Shown here: positions 33,701 to 46,879 of the stretch, piece by piece
Position numbering within the stretch: the stretch's first letter is position 1
Layout of the letters: each line of letters begins with the position of its first letter
Source: Mnemiopsis leidyi
Taxonomy: Eukaryota > Ctenophora > Tentaculata > Lobata > Bolinopsidae
Length of the DNA stretch: 64,000 nt
Reading direction: 5' to 3'
NCBI GenBank assembly: GCA_000226015.1
Contig: JH153354.1
Coordinates: forward strand, 327,036-391,035
Notes under the pieces: generated by a model
What the model was told of the DNA's origin: nothing
Seen by the model: only the letters and a program-made list of their open reading frames with translations
Databases searched by the model: none
Translations under genes and position numbers: made by a program

Positions 33701-36700
33701 GAAGTTGGAGAAGAATCATCGTTTGTGGGAGTCATTTTATCCTCCAGAGCTATGTCTTGTGCAGTTGGAACCTTCAGAGGGGCGACCTCTGTTGGTTTTG
33801 CAGGTTTTATTACAACCTTTTCCGGAAGTTCTTCCTCTACTTCCGGTACATCTTTATCATTTCCACTGTCAGTAACATCATCACTTCCATCAGAAGGAAC
33901 CGCAGGAAATAAGTGCTTTGTCACGTGCCTGATATTAATAGTAAGTTCCACCGGAGTTCCATCTTTTTTCTTGGCATTCAACGTAACTGAATCTCCTTCA
34001 AGAACTTCACGCTTGTTCAGTTCATCTACAATCAAAGAAATTGTTTCTTCGTCATTTGGATGTTCGCCCTCTTTCAAAGAAGCAATGATTTGCGCTTTTA
34101 TATCGTCTGTAAGAGGAGTAGAGACAGGTTTTCCAGCTTCCGGATTTGACATTACCTTCACAGCCTCCTGCAATTTTATTGGTTCCACTTCGATGGACTT
34201 GACCGGTTTAACTTTAACTTTCTTAATGGTGTCTTCCTTCTTAGAAATGCCTGGTAGATCAGCAACCTCATCCTTAACTGCTGGCAGAGTAATAGCTTCT
34301 TTACTGATATACTTAATATTTAAGATCATTTCCACGGGGGTACCGTCGCTCTTAACTACATTGATAGTCACATTATCATCATTGAGTTGTACTAATTTGT
34401 CTATCTCATCGGAAAGTAATTGAATCGAATCCTCATCTAAGTCGCTCGATTGGAGAGACAATTTGATTTTTTCTTTCATTTCATCAGTAACATCGGTTTT
34501 AAATTCTGGTGCACCTTCAACGGTTATTTCTTGACTTACTTTTATAGGATATATCAAAACTGGCTTAGCAGGTTCAACAGGTATTTGCTCAGGAGTAGAG
34601 TTGTTGCGAAGAATATTTTTGACATTAATTGTAAGCTCCACAGGAGTACCGTCTGGTTTCATAGAAGCTAACTTGACTTGATCTCCTTCAATTTCATCAA
34701 GTTTTTCAATTTCCTTCTTGAAAATCTCGATGGTTTCGTCATCTAAATCACCACATGTTAATGCATCAAGGATTTGAGCCCTCAATTCGTCAGTCACTGG
34801 AGTTGAGATCCGTCTCTCGGATTGGGGTAGTGGAGCAACAACTAAGTTGCATTCACCAAGATTCACGATATCGTCCTCTCTGTCAGAATGATCAGATGAT
34901 TCTGAGGATGACGTAGAATCACTATGAGAAGAGACATCATCAGACACCTTGATGATTTGGTTGATATTAATGGTCAGCTCAACTGGCGTGCCATCTTTCT
35001 TGGTAGCACTCAACTTCATAGTATCTCCATCCAAAGTCTCTAGTTTTCTTATTTCATCCACAAGTAAGTCTACAGTCTCATCATCCAGAGGACTAGCTTT
35101 TACAGACTCAATTAGTTGTTCCCTAAGATCGTCAGTAATTGTAAGTGGCTCGTTCTTATCTTCATCTGGCTCGGCAGAGGGTGCCCCTTGAACGGTATTT
35201 GATTCACTTTCCTCTGGAGAAACGTCGACTTTTTGAACAATTTTAGGAATTCTTGGCTGGCTTTCCACAGGGGTACAAGGTTCAACAACGACTTTTGGAA
35301 TAACTGATGGGGAATCAGACAGATCATGAGTTTTGCCTTTGTCTTCTTGTTCTTCCGTATCTTCACAAACCACTTGAACACTGCTAGATGGAGCTTCTGA
35401 TTCTGCTTCAGGTAGGCTTTCCGGCTTTTGAGCCTCATCCAGAATAAATTCCTGGCTGGTTACAGGTTGTTCAGCTTTCGATACAGGCTCAGAAGACTCT
35501 GTGATATCTTGCATTTCATCTGGTTTGTCAGAGGGACTTTGTACAGGTTTAGACGCTTCAACGATATGCTTTACATTTATAGTAAGTTCTATCGGAGTTC
35601 CATCCTTTTTAACTGAGTTTAATTTTATGGAATCGCTGTCTAAAACATCCAGTTTGTTAATTTCACCTTCCAAAAGATCTTTGGTCTCATCGTCAAGATC
35701 ACTGGCTTTGATTGATCGAATAAGCTGATCTCTGATGTCATCTGTCATGGGAATAGAAGTAGGTTCTCCATCTGGACTAGCAAGCTTTCTTGTTACACTG
35801 ACATCATCAAGATGAGCAACTGTCTTGTCAGCAGGCTGTTTGGGTGCTCCTTGGCTAGACAGGACATCTGGTTTATCTTCTGGCGATACTGGCATTGACT
35901 CCCTCTGCGCTATCTCTTTCTCCTCCTGTACTGGAATGTCTTCCTCAACTTCAGGGGATACTTCATCATCAGACATCGGTACATCTTCTTCTGCTAATGT
36001 AGGTTCTTTTATCTCTTCAGCTTTTTCAGATGTCTTGGGTGAAGACTCAACTTGGTCTACCACCTTAGGTTTTTGGATAGGAATATCCTCCTCGGTCTGT
36101 AAAGAAAGGTCTTCATCAGCCATGGAAATATCTTCTTCTTCAAGACTAGGAACAGGAGCTGCCTTAATACCAGCCTTAGATGGTTCAGCTGGTGATTCAG
36201 GGCTGGATACTGCTGGCTTTTTACTCACTACCTCCTGTCGAGGGGCAACTGATTCGACAATGTTTTTGACATTGATTGTCAGCTCGATTGGTGTGCCATC
36301 TTTCTTAGTAGCATTGAGCTTGATGGTTTCACTGTCGAGAACTTTCAGCTTGTTGATTTCGTCTTTCAGCAGAGCTTTTGTTTCCTCATCTAGATTGCTA
36401 CCATCAATGGATTGATTCAATTGATCTCTGATGTCATCTGTCATGGGAATAGAAGTAGGTTCTTCTCCTGGACTAGCAACCTTTCGTGTTACACTGACAT
36501 CATCAAGATGAGCAACTGTCTTGTCATCAGGCTGTTTGAGTGCTCCTTGGCTAGGCAGGACATCTGGTTTACCTTCTGGAGATACTGGCATTGACTCCCT
36601 CTGCTCTAACTTTTTCTCCTCCTGTAATGGAATGTCTTCTTCAACTTTAGGGGAGACTTCATCTTCAGACATCGGTACATCTTCTTCTGCCAAAGAAAGT

Positions 36701-39700
36701 TCTTTTGTAACCTCAGCACTTTCAGGCGCCTTGGGTGCAGACTCAACTTGGTCTACCACCTTAGGTTCTTGGATAGGAATATCCTCCTCGGTCTGTAAAG
36801 AAAGGTCTTCATCAGACATGGGAATATCTTCTTCTTCAAGACTAGGAACAGGAGCTGCCTTAATACCAGCCTTAATTGATTGAGCTGGTGATTCAGGGCT
36901 GGATACTGCTGGCTTTTTACTCACTACCTCCTGTCGAGGGACAACTGATTCGACAATGTTTTTGACATTAATTGTAAGCTCGATTGGCGTGCCATCTTTC
37001 TTGGTAGCATTGAGCTTGATGGTTTCACCGTCCAGAACTTTCAGCTTGTTGATTTCGTCTTTCAGCAGAGCTTTTGTTTCCTCATCTAGATTGCTACCAT
37101 CAATGGATTGATTCAATTGATCTCTGATGTCATCTGTCATGGGAATAGAAGTAGGTTCTTCTCCTGGACTAGCAAGCTTTCTTGTTACACTGACATCATC
37201 AAGATGAGCAACTGTCTTGTCAGCAGGCTGTTTGGGTGCTCCTTGGCTAGGCAGGACATCTGGTTTACCTTCTGGAGATACTGGCATTGACTCCCTCTGC
37301 TCTAACTTTTTCTCCTCCTGTACTGGAATGTCTTCTTCAACTTTAGGGGAGACTTCATCTTCAGACATAGGTACATCTTCTTCTGCCAAAGAAAGTTCTT
37401 TTGTAACCTCAACACTTTCAGGCGCCGTGGGTGCAGACTCAACTTGGTCTACCACCTTAGGTTTTTGGATAGGAATATCCTCCTCGGTCTGTAAAGAAAG
37501 GTCCTCATCAGACATGGGAATATCTTCTTCTTCAAGACAAGGAACAGGAGCTGCCTTAATGCCCGCCTTAGATGGTTCAGCTGGTGATTCAGGGCTGGAT
37601 ACTGCTGGCTTTTTACTCACTACCTCCTGTCGAGTAGCAACTGATTCGACAATGTTTTTGACATTGATTGTAAGCTCAATTGGTGTGCCATCTTTCTTAG
37701 TAGCATTGAGTTTGATAGTGTCACCATCCAGAACTTTAAGCTTGTTGATTTCGTCTTTCAGCAGAGCTTTTGTTTCCTCATCAAGGTTGCTACCATCAAT
37801 GGATTGATTCAATTGATCCCTGATCTCATCTGTCATAGGAATAGACGTAGGTTCTTCTCCTGGACTTGAAAGCTTTCTTGTTACACTGACATCATCAAGA
37901 TGAGCAACTGTCTGATCTGGCTTAGAAGGAGTTTCGGCATCAGGCAGAGATTTTCTAACTTTAACCTCCTTTTCTTCCTGCATAGGAATATCTTCCTCAA
38001 CCTGGGGAGAAATTTCTTCGTCAGACATTGGGACATCTTCTTCCTCAAAAGCAGGTAAGGATGGTTTTCCAGCTGCCAAGGGTTCTGGCTCTTTTTGTGA
38101 GGTTACTGCCTCAATGATATTTTTGACGTTTATAGTAAGTTCAACGGGAGTGCCATCTTTTTTAGTAGCATTTAATGTTATCTTATCACCATCCAAGCTG
38201 TCTAATTTGTTTATCTCTTCTTCAAGGAGGTTTTTAGTCTCGGAATCAAGGTTGCTTGAACGAATGGACTGAACAAGTTGATCTCGTATTTCATCAGTCA
38301 TTGGAATAATTTGAGTTGGTTCTGAATCATGGCACAATTTTCTGACAACACTAACGTCATCTAGTTTGCTTGTTGGCTTTGAGGATGGTGACGGTTTTGG
38401 TACACTTGGCGAAGACTGTTGTTGAGGAACGTCCTTTGGCTTAGAAACAATAACCTGTTCAGAAGCTTGCGGAGAGACATCCTCTCCCTGCATTGAAACA
38501 TCTTCCTCTTCCAGGCTGGGATTCTTTTTCACTACAGAAGGACCAGGAGCCGGTTCTGGAGCATCTTTCACGAGTGGCACCTCTGCAGGTGCAATTCTTA
38601 GCTCAGGTGCCAGCTCTTCATTTGGTCCTTCCATAGGAATGTCCTCCACCGCCTCTACTTCAGACATCGTAACATCCTTTAACACGAAAACTTTATCCAG
38701 GGCTGAATGAGGGTTAACGATGTTGCTGACATTGATGGTAAGTTCAACTGGAGTGCCATCATTTTTAACTGTCTTCAAGGTGATCTTATCTCCATCTAAA
38801 GATTCAAGCTTATTGATCTCCACTTCCAAGAGGTCTAATGTTTCGTTATCGAGATTGCTTCCACGCAATGACTGAATAAGCTGGATCCTAATTTCGTCAG
38901 TCATTGGAGTAGAGTCTGTATCTCCATCCTTTTTGATGATAACATCAGCCAATTGGGTTTCTGGAGATGCTGATTGAGGACACTGGTTATCAGGTAACTT
39001 AGCTTTTTTAGAAGGAGCATTATCCTCTGGGCTAGGTACTCTTTTTTCTGCATTTTTTGTTGGTGCATCTGAGGAAGAATAGTTTAGAGTAAGTTTGACC
39101 GGTGTCCCATCACTTTTGGAAGTGGTGAGCTCAAGAACATCACCAGTGATGTACGACAGTTCATTGAGCTGGATGATAAGTAAATCCTTAGTTTCCTGGT
39201 CAAACTGGCTAGATTTGATGGACTCAATTAGGAATACTCTCATTTCTGGAGTTATAGACACTTTTTCTTTTGTCGGTTCTTCATTTTTAGCAACTGTTGG
39301 GGCATGTTTTACAGGTTCCGAAGCAACAGCTTCAACAACAGGAACCATGCCTTCAGCTAACATAGGGACATCTTCAACAACACTTTCTTCGAGCTTTTGT
39401 TTCTTATCTTTGTGAACTTCTTCACCTGAATCAACAAACACCACTTCATGAGTGAACTTGCAATTGATGGTAAACCTGACAGGAGTGCCATCTGCTTTCG
39501 TGGATTCGATCGTCACAGTATCACCCCTGAAGTAGGTCAGTTCATCTAGCTGTGCGAGAAGAATAGTTTTTGTCTCTTCGTCGAAATCACTTAGCATGAT
39601 AACAGCTTTCAGTTTTTCTCTCACCGCATCGTTGATTGGTCGATGATCGAAATCCGTAGGCCCTACTTCTTCCAGTACCACATCATCTTGCTTTGTGATA

Positions 39701-42015
39701 ACCCGAGGTAATGGGGTTCCCACGGCAGGTGATCCAGTTGTATTTGGAGTGCTGGTTGCAGAATTATCTACAATCAAGCGGACTCTGTATGACCTTATTG
39801 GGACACCAATTTTGAATACCACATCTGTATCGACTAGGGTGTAATCTTCGTTCAGAAGCGACTGAAGGACCTGGTCTTGTTCTTCTTGAGTAAGATCGCT
39901 GGTAGAGAGATCATTAATAACTTTAACTTTAAGTTCATCTTTTGGAATGTCAGGTATGGTTACATCAGGCTTTGGTATGCCGAAGGAGAAACGAACAGGG
40001 ATTCTATTATAAGCGATCGCTATCTTCACAGATCCTCTGTCTTCTACATAGTTGCCCATGTAGAACTTCTCGACTAACAGTTTCTTCTTCTCTTCATTGA
40101 ACTTAGACTGTTTGATAGCATCTGTACCCAATATTACTATTCGAATCGGTATGTATTTAGCAACGCTAACGTTATTGCCGTATGCAATTTTAACATCTGT
40201 TATCTCATAATCCATTGTAAGGAAGATAAGTGTTAGCTTTGTTGATTTTATAGTGATAACATTGTCGTCGATCTTGAAGTCATCATCGATTAGCTTATTA
40301 ATAAGTTCAATCTTTAACCTGTCCTCGATGCTAAGCATGGTTATGACTTTGATGATTTTATGTTTTAGCTGTATCATTTCACTACTGAGAGGTCTGATCT
40401 TGAATTTGAAGTTCTCCATTTCTTCATTAAGTTCTTGTGGTTCTATGGTCGTCGCCTCTATGCTAGCACTGAAAGGTTTAGGAGGTAAATCTTGTTTCTT
40501 GTTCCGCAGAATCTTAACAGCCAACTCGGGAGATGAAGCACACTCATCACTAGAAGTGAGGCTGTCACGTTTAAATCCCTCGATCAGGATCTTGCCTCCC
40601 TCCCGTCTGTACCTGCCATGCTTTATAGCCTTGATTGCTAGTTGCATGCTCTCAGTGTCAATTGTCGACTCGGATATAGTTTTGATCATAATCTCCCTGA
40701 TTTCGTCGTCTGACACGTTTTCGGGCACATAGAAATAAGGGAGAGTTGTGCCAGAGCGACCACTGTCTTTCTCGGCTAACGAGGTAGGATCAACATCAAA
40801 GTCGATAGATTTGCGACGATCGCCGTCCTTAACAAGAACAGAAAGTCTACGTCCGTCTAGCACATAGTTGTTGTTGTATATCGAGGATAAGACAGAGTTC
40901 CTCTCATCCGCAGTCATCTCCTTCTCAACAGTGAACTTGTCTACGACTTCAATGAGTGTAGATGTTGCGATGTTAGTCTCACGCTGAATAATTTGGGGAT
41001 ACAAAACACCAGGGAGGTTCAAAGTAATGTTCTGCGTAGTAGCACCAGATTTTATCAGGATTGTTACTTTACTGAGACTTATCTCACAGTTATCGTCAAT
41101 GATCGCTTGGGACAGTTTGTCTTTCACTTGCTGGGGAAACTTAAGTTTAGAAACCGCTAGCTGAATGAACTGTTTTGTAGACTGGTGGAGAACTTTGGGG
41201 TTACTTGGATCTTTTCCAGGAAGGGTGAACTTTGCCTGGAGGTCTGGACCAGCAAATATGACGAGTTGAAGGTCTTTGCATGTATAGCTTTCATTATCGA
41301 TTGCACTGATAAGAAGCTCTTTCTGAATTTCTGATATCTTATTGTGCTTCCTGACAAATTCTTTGACCCGCTCAATGCGCTGTTTCAACACGCCTACGTC
41401 TTTTAGAACCCCTTTAAAGCCCTTAGATTTCAGTGCACCGAATCGAGATGAACGTGGAATTTTTGGCGACTTTTTTCCAGGACTGCGAGGTGGACTTTTT
41501 CGACCGAGCTTGGGACTTGTTTTAGGGGACCTTAGTTTGGAACCTGGACTTGATCTCGGGCTAACCCTGACAGGGATTGACCGTTTTGATGTACCAGGAG
41601 AAGCTGCTTTTGAAGATCCAGGGGACCCTACTTTTGATGTGCTGGGAGATGTAGCCTTCGAGGTAACGGGGGTAACTGTGACTGATGAAGTTGGGGACGA
41701 CTTCTTCGAACTTGATGGACTTTGTTCTTTGCTTGGGGGTGTGTTGGATCCAGATCGAGTTGCTCCGAACTTTGATGGTCCGAATTTGGAAGACCCACTA
41801 CCGGCTCCTCCAAACCTATTGGAAATAGATCCGATGGACCTGGAAGTTGACTGTTGCCACGGCTTGCGGGCAGGTCCTGAATCTGGCTCCTCAGTTGATT
41901 GGGCTGATTTCTTCTGCCATGAATCAATAAGCTTATTCTTGGGTGCCCCGACACTTCCCCTGCCAGCAAGAGAAACTGAACGAGTTGGAATACCGGATTC
42001 CTCTTTTAAAGGCAT
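30740..42015 (-). CDS. Giant single-exon repeat protein (~3,760 codons), frame broken twice by 1-base deletions
   Basis: ATG at 42015 (an in-frame TTG at 42024 also exists). The frame is open to about 32866, resumes one base shifted to about 32010, and shifts again to a phase-1 donor (GATT|gtgagt) at 30740. With one base restored at each break the length is 3,759 codons plus one base, matching that donor. N-terminus: about 200 residues rich in Ser, Pro, Lys and Arg. Then about seven diverged and about 19 clear copies of a ~60-residue domain: TDDI..QL..SL....LDDET..LL..EI.KL..L.GD.I.L...KKDGTP.ELTIN, probably two helices then a beta hairpin. Linkers are acidic and carry EEDIPMSDED-like strings. 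No signal peptide or membrane segment; function unknown. I do not recognise the domain. Its size, repetition and charged linkers would suit an elastic or scaffolding structural protein, which is inference only. Confidence 0.88.
32006..32018 (-). other. Frame break 2 in the giant exon (one base missing in an A/G run)
   Basis: Minus strand reads gccaaaaagaagatggcacc where all sibling repeats encode K-K-D-G-T-P; one A is missing before GAT. Downstream the correct frame continues DGTPISLSVNI and on to the next repeat without a further break. Confidence 0.85.
32860..32875 (-). other. Frame break 1 in the giant exon (one base missing in an A/G run)
   Basis: Minus strand reads gttgaccaaagaaagttcct. 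One extra A would give a continuous frame into VPATEDIKSQI, the normal start of the next repeat. Without it the reading frame ends at a TAA about 30 bases on. Confidence 0.85.
35720..37830 (-). repeat. Three in-frame 696-bp tandem duplications inside the giant exon
   Basis: Matching landmarks recur at exactly 696-bp spacing (for example 35825, 36521 and 37217). Each unit encodes one repeat domain plus its linker, 232 residues, and the copies differ by few substitutions. This is the youngest expansion in the array. Confidence 0.92.
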
Positions 42016-45000
42016 AACTGACAAACGGCTAAAAACTTAGCTGCTTCGAAACTTGACTGCATACACTGCGCAGCTAGCTTACTGTCTCATTGGTCGTTGT
42101 CCCTTATCTAATCAAGGTCAAAGTTGTTACATATGATTATGATCGGTTAAAGATTTTAATTATTTAAATTCAAATATTCCGATGATAATAAAATTTTTAT
42201 GCTAATTACAAAATACATAAAAATACGTTAAGTTATGACCATTATTACAACATACAGAGTGGTGCCGGATCATGATTAGGCAAAACAACGAAAACGAGAA
42301 GCAGGGAGACACGAAACAAGCAAAGCTTGGCAGGGAAAAGACGGAGAGCAGTAGCGCTGAATGATTCACATTACACACACTATGTACAATATGCAGGTTT
42401 ACACGACCAGCCAGCTGTCACCCCGGCCCCAGGGTAACAGTTGCTTCTCGGCACTCTGTACGGCTTCCCTCCTCATTTTCAACAACTCAGCAGTTACCTA
42501 GCAATTTAACAGAGTGTTGTTTTGCAGGAGGCTGCTGCCTCGACCTTGTCCGCCTTGCGTCTCAGACATTTCAATTTCACATGTCAAATCCGGTTTGGTA
42601 AGCTGTCAACAGTTGAGCCTAGGGACTTAGAACGGTACGATTAAAACTTTAGGGTGTCGGTGGTTGAAAATACACTTTCCAATGTCGGTACTTCAGTATG
42701 GCATTGGTTCCGTTAGGTTATTTATTTTCTAATAGCACAAATTGTGTGGTGAAAGCCTAACAACGAATAAATAGAAATATAAAGACGTACAGCGTACCGA
42801 GATTTTCTTTTTATTGAGACTCTGCAAATTAAAATCTTAGGTCATAGGTTACTGTTGAGGTTGAAGTCTATACAGAAGCTGCCTAAACTTACGATCAAGC
42901 TAGAAAGATCGCAAATATTCAATAAAATTCAAGGGGAATTTGAAATTGAAATATGAGTGCCAAGTATCTAAATTTCGAGTGCCCAATTATTTTGTCTTTT
43001 GTCGACACCATTTCAATATTACACATTCCATACCGTCTATTTGATGTGGTCGAAATACACTTCTATTAGCTTACAAGGATTTTGAGCTAAATTTAGCACC
43101 GTAGGTGGTAATGGTACCGAGTAATCTTTTCCGATTGAATTCACCCAGGTGAAATTGCATCTTGACGTTTACGTGTATTTTAATCTGCAAAGGAGTTGGG
43201 CAGTTTGAGCTTTATATTTCCTGGTTCCACGTCTTAATTATCATCAAGCTAAATTTTTAAACGAATCTACTCCGCAAGAATGCAGGGATGTACGTTGTTT
43301 CCCGACATAGCTTGAATGGAAGTTAATTAACTGGGTGAGCCACAGGCGTGACAAGTAATAATTCTGTAAGTGCTCATGCAATCTTTTACAGCCAGCCGTC
43401 CGGTCTTTAGCAAGCATGTTTTTGGTTGACAATGCTGAAATTCGAAAAGAATGGCTAAATCAGTGTCAGCTAATTCAGGTCTTTTGCTCAGACAATCGTA
43501 TGGATGTATGACTGAAAAATTCTGACGATTGCCATGAAAGAAGGCACATTTCTGGAATTTCGACTGAATTGAACTGCCGTTGATCAAGATCACGAGAGTA
43601 GCTAGCCTAGAAGCGTACCAAATGTTCACCTGAATCAAATCCAAGGCACCTGGTGACAACAATTCTTTCGTATCTAGTAAGCGAAATATGAGAAAAAGCA
43701 TAATGAAATTATTTTAAGCTTGATGGCATCAGGGTACGGAGAAAATATGCAAAACCCCTAACATTAAGGACATCCTGATAACAGACAGCAAGACAGCATC
43801 TTAGAAAATAGCTGTTACTAGATATCTCTAGGAGGAGGCTGGTTCAAGAAACATGCAAACCTAAATTCCAAAACAGCATCAAAATGTAGGACAAAAACAA
43901 GTCAGTTATTGAGTTTGATAGAGGCGCAGCAGGTGACGCAAAATAGGCTGGCTATTAGAGCCGATAAAAGTGGGAAACATTTGGTAAAGCTTTCTGTTGC
44001 TCAGAAAAACAGTAGCTGAAAACAGGAGCACTAGGCCGATATATCATGTCATCGCTCGAAAACTAAGCGTTGACAGCCCAAACATTCCTTTCAACTTTAA
44101 GTTAGGAACGTTGATTCGGGGTACTGGTTGGTCGCAGTTAAATCACGTGACAGTTCAGCTGACGCCCGATTGGAGGACGAGACACGCACGTGACGTACAG
44201 CATGCTGCCCTTGAAGCAACCCAGGCGTGTTTTACATAAATGACTAGAATAATTGAGCCTAGTGTGTCATACTGAGGGACCTAAATAAGAAGTGCAGACC
44301 GTGATTTAATGCGGTTCCCAACTTGGAAATTTCTCCAGTTTTTTGACTGTCTGACTAAAGAGCACACCGCAGGGCCCGCAAGAGAGAAAGCAGGTGTTTA
44401 ACCTGAAATGGCAGGCAGCCTGAGTCAGGGTATTTTAACTCTAATTAGCATGAAGAATCGCTACAAGTGAATAATTTCGCTCGGAACTCTTTTCTGAACT
44501 GGACGAATTAGAGCGTTTCTTCACAGCGCAATCACGACACGACGTCTTGGTCTGAGAAAGTCGGATAACGAGGAGGGGAACATTACTTTGCGTCTGGTGA
44601 TACCTGAGTGTTGTGTCTGGTGATACCCGAGTTTTGAAGTCTATTTGATTTTATTGTCGGGTTCTAGAATAAGTTAGTTCAACAAGGTCATTAATTAAAA
44701 TGTCAACGAAACTTTATCCTTTGAGATCCACGATAAACTTGAACGAGAAGTCCTTCCCGGCATGCCACTTCCTACATGATTAAAACTATAACTACAGTTT
44801 TCCTACAAATACGGTCTGTGACTCTAGATTGTTCGTGTTTTACGTAACATATTAGATCCCAAGTAAGTCACTTAGCCGGGTTTCACTGTGCTATTCGGGA
44901 GCGAATTATATCGTACTAGTGCATGACAACTAAAGAATGTTTCCGTTCTCTAAAGTTCAAACAACGCAAGTATCATGTAGCGTATGACTAAATAAGGGTT

Positions 45001-45620
45001 CCCGCCGAACTCCCTCGTCTTCAAGTCGTGATCACGGTGGAACAGCAGAACACGCAGCCCGGTAACATCGCCCTCCCTCCCGCGAATCCCATAGCAGGAA
45101 TTTGACACGATACTAAGATACGTTTTGCCGTGAGAGGTTCAGTGGATACTTAGCAGTTTTGAAACTCGCTCGTGGTTTTGTACAGTTTCTGACGTAGTCT
45201 ATTTTTAGATTTTGACACGTGAACTTGGCTGGAGGTGCAAAAACCAATGTCTCCTTAATATGGCTTCCCTGCAGTTAAAAGGGTATAATGTTCACTTCGA
45301 GTTCTGGCACATGTCAATTTTGACGAACATGTTTAACGGTAGTTTTAATCTATGTACCGGTATATTCTAGCGCATAATTCGGGATATTATTCCAACACAC
45401 TTCCGATACAGGTCATATCTGCCGGCAGCCGCTAGTTGTGCTTTTTGGGCGTGTACAGACCTGTCAACTACACTAGTTCCTCACTTTCTCTCCAGACCTT
45501 TACTAGTACATGAAAATTTAAAGAATATGCTGTGGGTATTATCAACTTGGCGGTGACCAAAAACGTTATAGAAATCGTTAATTTCATTTGTTGACTTCTG
45601 CCGACTAGGTTAGGATTTAA
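42016..45620. other. Upstream region of the giant gene; no gene supported
   Basis: The sequence just above the ATG at 42015 contains an acceptor-like tttttagccgtttgtcag on the minus strand, so a 5' UTR intron is possible. The minus ORF at 43327-43701 (124 codons) shows no recognisable domain. Nothing else seen. Confidence 0.4.
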
Positions 45621-46109
45621 TCCAAACTGATAATTAAGAAATACTACAACCTTGCCAGGATCGCTAAATGAAATAATGTTCAAAGTTAAACCTTACTGAT
45701 ATGAAACCCTCCTAGCGTAGTACCTTCTTGAAATAATAAAATTCGCATGAAAACTCACGTCCCTTCTTGCATATATAGTACCTTCTTAAAATAATAAAAT
45801 TCAAATAAAACTCACGTCCCTCCTTGCATATTTATTATATAGTACCTTCTTGAAATAATAAAATTCCCATAAAAACTCACGTCCGAGATCCCGGATTTTA
45901 GCATCTCCTGTCTGGGTTTCATCGTATTGCTGCTCATCACCCATAATAACAAAGTTCTACTATCATACTACACAGTCCTAGATCTGCAAAATATTTGTTA
46001 GTTAGGTAAAAATACGTTAATGTTTTGTGGGTCTACAAGATCGAGCCTAGCTGTTTTATATACATAGTTGGTTCATGACATAATGATTTTCAGGTGCTAT
46101 GATATAGCT
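45621..46109. repeat. First copy of a ~0.4-0.5-kb duplicated segment
   Basis: Matches 46515-46879 from tccaaactgataattaag to tatgatatagct, ending at the N gap. It holds three tandem ~60-bp units (45718-45884), whereas the other copy has one. Confidence 0.9.
45718..45884. repeat. Three tandem ~60-bp units
   Basis: Each unit starts tagtaccttctt(g/a)aaataat and contains actcacgtcc; spacing is 58 and 64 bp. Confidence 0.85.
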
Positions 46110-46123
46110 NNNNNNNNNNNNNN
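46110..46123. other. Assembly gap (14 N)
   Basis: The gap sits at the right end of the first duplicated copy, immediately before a LINE fragment. Confidence 0.99.
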
Positions 46124-46500
46124 GTATTCCTAGTGGAGGTGTTTGGGTTATGAAAGCGTCTAATTGCGAGCTTGATACTGGCGTAGTTAGTGGTAGAGAC
46201 TTGTCTATTGGACAGCCCCCATCTCCTTAAGAAGTTAGGATAGGGTAAGATGTCTCCATTTTCAGTAATAAAATCTGTTAAATACATAATTCCCTTATAG
46301 ATTAACTCAGTGTTCCACAAGCTTGATCCGATGTCCGTTATCTTATCGTTTCCCCAAATACAATGGTTGATGCACTTCGACTTCCACTCTTGGTAACTGT
46401 TGAGGAGATTTTCTGAGAAGCCCCCCACGGTTGTTGTTTGCCAGCAGGCCGTTCTCGATACAGATAATAATATGGTTAGGAAATTTAAGTTGTCTAGTGA
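46124..46500 (-). mobile_element. LINE fragment: C-terminal part of a non-LTR retrotransposon ORF2
   Basis: Minus-strand frame from about 46428 to the gap reads KCINHCIWGNDKITD, then SLWNTELIYKGIMYLTDFI and ILPYPNFLRRWGLS. This pattern (IWGN + GKSL + W...GI..V.DL + G..L...F) is typical downstream of the reverse transcriptase in many animal LINE ORF2 proteins. It is partial, cut by the gap, and lies between the two copies of the flanking duplicated segment. Confidence 0.75.
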
Positions 46501-46514
46501 TAATATCTTTCACT

Positions 46515-46879
46515 TCCAAACTGATAATTAAGAAATACTACAACCTTGCCAGGATTGCTAAATGAAAATAATGTTCAAAGTTAAAACCTTCCTGATATGA
46601 AACCCTCCTAGCCTAGTACCTTCTTAAAATAATAAAATTCACATAAAAACTCACGTCCGAGATCCCGGATTTTAGCATCTCCTGTCTGGGTTTCATCGTA
46701 TTGCTGCTCATCACCCATAATAACAAAGTTCTACTATCATACTACACAGTCCTAGATCCGTAAATCATTTGTTAGTTAGGTAAATACGTTATGTTTTGTG
46801 GGTCACAAGATCGAGCCTAGCTGTTCTATATACATAGTTTATTCATGACATAATGATTTTCAGGTGTTATGATATAGCT
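46515..46879. repeat. Second copy of the duplicated segment
   Basis: Matches 45621-46109 but with a single ~60-bp unit instead of three and small indels. Confidence 0.9.

Noticed and set aside
33497-34423. Long plus-strand ORF (308 codons) and many others opposite the giant exon
   Set aside because: They are antisense shadows of the repetitive minus-strand coding sequence; composition (Ser/Val-rich) follows from the codons on the other strand.
41342-42040. Plus-strand ORF of 232 codons over the start of the giant gene
   Set aside because: Antisense shadow of the Ser/Pro/Lys-rich N-terminal region.
43327-43701. 124-codon minus-strand ORF
   Set aside because: No domain, no repeat support, no matching splice partner; length is within what AT-rich DNA gives by chance.
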